Shown here: piece by piece, positions 63,424-64,000 of the stretch | How the letters are laid out: each line of letters begins with the position of its first letter | Position numbering within the stretch: position 1 is the first letter of the stretch | Origin: Janthinobacterium sp. BJB426 | GTDB taxonomy: Bacteria > Pseudomonadota > Gammaproteobacteria > Burkholderiales > Burkholderiaceae_D | Reading direction: 5' to 3' | Length of the DNA stretch: 64,000 nucleotides | NCBI RefSeq assembly: GCF_002735705.1 | Contig: NZ_PDZL01000008.1 | Location: 1-64,000, forward strand | The notes under the pieces: model-generated | Seen by the model: the letters and a program-made list of their open reading frames with translations, nothing else | Databases searched by the model: none | What the model was told of the DNA's origin: nothing | Made by a program: the position numbers and the translations under genes

Positions 63424-64000
63424 TTACGCTGTGCCTGTGGCGCCGCGCCGGTATTGCAGGCGAAACGCGCGCGGCGTGACATGCCTGGCGGCGCGGAACT
63501 GGCGGTTGAAATGCGCGAGATTGCGGTAGCCCGCCTCTTGCGCGATGACGGCGATGGCCAGATTGCTCTCGATCAGCTGTTGGCAGGCGCGGCCGATGCG
63601 AAGCCGCGCCAGGTACTCGCCCGGCGTGCAATGCGCGTGGCGCTTGAAGCAGCGGTGAAACGCGCCCAGCGACAGCGCCGCCCGCTGCGCCAGGGTTTCC
63701 AGTGCGATCTCTTCCCGGAAATGCGCGTGCATGTAGTCAAACACGATAGCCATGCGCTTTTGCTGCCCATCGGCATGCATCGGCGCCAGCGCTTCCGACG
63801 CCAGCGGCTGCGCACTGCCATCGCCCGCCAGGTCCAGCAGCACGTCGAGCAGCAGCGGCAGGCGTTGCGGCACGGGCAGTTCATTGAGTTGCAGCAACCT
63901 GGCCGCGCTGCGCGCGCTCGTTGCCGGCGAAAAATGCAGGGCAGGGCCGGCGCGGCGCGCCAGTTGCCGCACGCTGTGCAATTCCGGAAAACACGCCGCC
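63424..64000 (-). CDS. AraC family regulator, N-terminus cut by the window edge
   Basis: The frame is open from the right edge to a stop at 63424 (192 codons seen). The C-terminal 100 residues are an AraC HTH pair (EIALETLAQRAALSLGAFHR, then IAVIAQEAGYRNLAHFNRQF and TPRAFRLQYRRG). The visible N-terminal part (CFPELHSVRQLARRAG, then NELPVPQRLPLLLDVLLDLA) fits the linker after a cupin sensor, as in regulators of about 290 residues, so some 100 residues lie outside the window. It converges on the tRNA array. Confidence 0.85.
   Translation of the reverse strand, partial: AACFPELHSVRQLARRAGPALHFSPATSARSAARLLQLNELPVPQRLPLLLDVLLDLAGDGSAQPLASEALAPMHADGQQKRMAIVFDYMHAHFREEIALETLAQRAALSLGAFHRCFKRHAHCTPGEYLARLRIGRACQQLIESNLAIAVIAQEAGYRNLAHFNRQFRAARHVTPRAFRLQYRRGATGTA

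Overview
The window looks like a piece of a high-GC betaproteobacterial chromosome, most likely from the family Oxalobacteraceae (Janthinobacterium, Duganella or Massilia type). This rests on overall gene content, protein style and GC level, not on a search, and no ribosomal RNA is present to settle it. No insertion sequence, prophage or CRISPR array is visible. The sequence is ordinary chromosomal housekeeping and accessory metabolism with a strong emphasis on nitrogen, glycerol, D-amino acids, copper and cyclic-di-GMP signalling.

Layout. 1-9.3 kb: a LysE exporter, a YceI lipoprotein, a 550-base gene-free stretch that probably encodes a small RNA, an M1 aminopeptidase, a glutathione S-transferase, an S9 prolyl oligopeptidase and two small cytoplasmic proteins of the SUKH/immunity type. 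9.4-19.6 kb: a secreted DUF3604 (CehA/McbA-like) metallohydrolase is divergent from the nitrate assimilation operon (nitrate transporter, nirB, nirD, electron-transfer flavoprotein, molybdopterin nitrate reductase). That operon has a sigma-54 promoter followed by a two-hairpin ANTAR antitermination leader and an intrinsic terminator, so both nitrogen status and nitrate are probably sensed before the first gene is transcribed. 19.6-25.4 kb: cysC coupled to a diguanylate cyclase, then a leftward set (PLP-dependent dehydratase, SulP permease, MarR regulator).

25.7-35.9 kb: a complete glycerol locus, with glpR divergent from glpD, an ABC importer with two ATPases, two permeases, a small membrane protein and a binding protein, then glpK. 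The architecture is that of the rhizobial glpDSTPQUV system and there is no GlpF channel. The two ATPases carry complementary defects (one lacks the switch histidine, the other the LSGGQ signature), so together they can form only one canonical ATP site.

35.9-47.5 kb: assorted small enzymes and regulators (YdcF, cysteine hydrolase with a divergent GlxA-type regulator, a SUKH/TPR protein, an AraC regulator, an EamA exporter whose ribosome site is folded in a hairpin), then the lrp/dadA/dadX D-alanine catabolic set, an FMN reductase and a second diguanylate cyclase. 48.2-51.9 kb: a copper operon (two small Met/His-rich exported proteins, a TolC-like outer membrane factor, a Tat-exported multicopper oxidase) behind a textbook CueR-type promoter with a 19-bp spacer. 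52-62.3 kb: a chemoreceptor, exported proteins, a type II NADH dehydrogenase, a NarL-type sensor kinase, a response regulator-GGDEF protein and a hybrid sensor kinase. 62.7-63.4 kb: four identical tRNA-Arg(ACG) genes, followed by an AraC regulator cut by the right edge.
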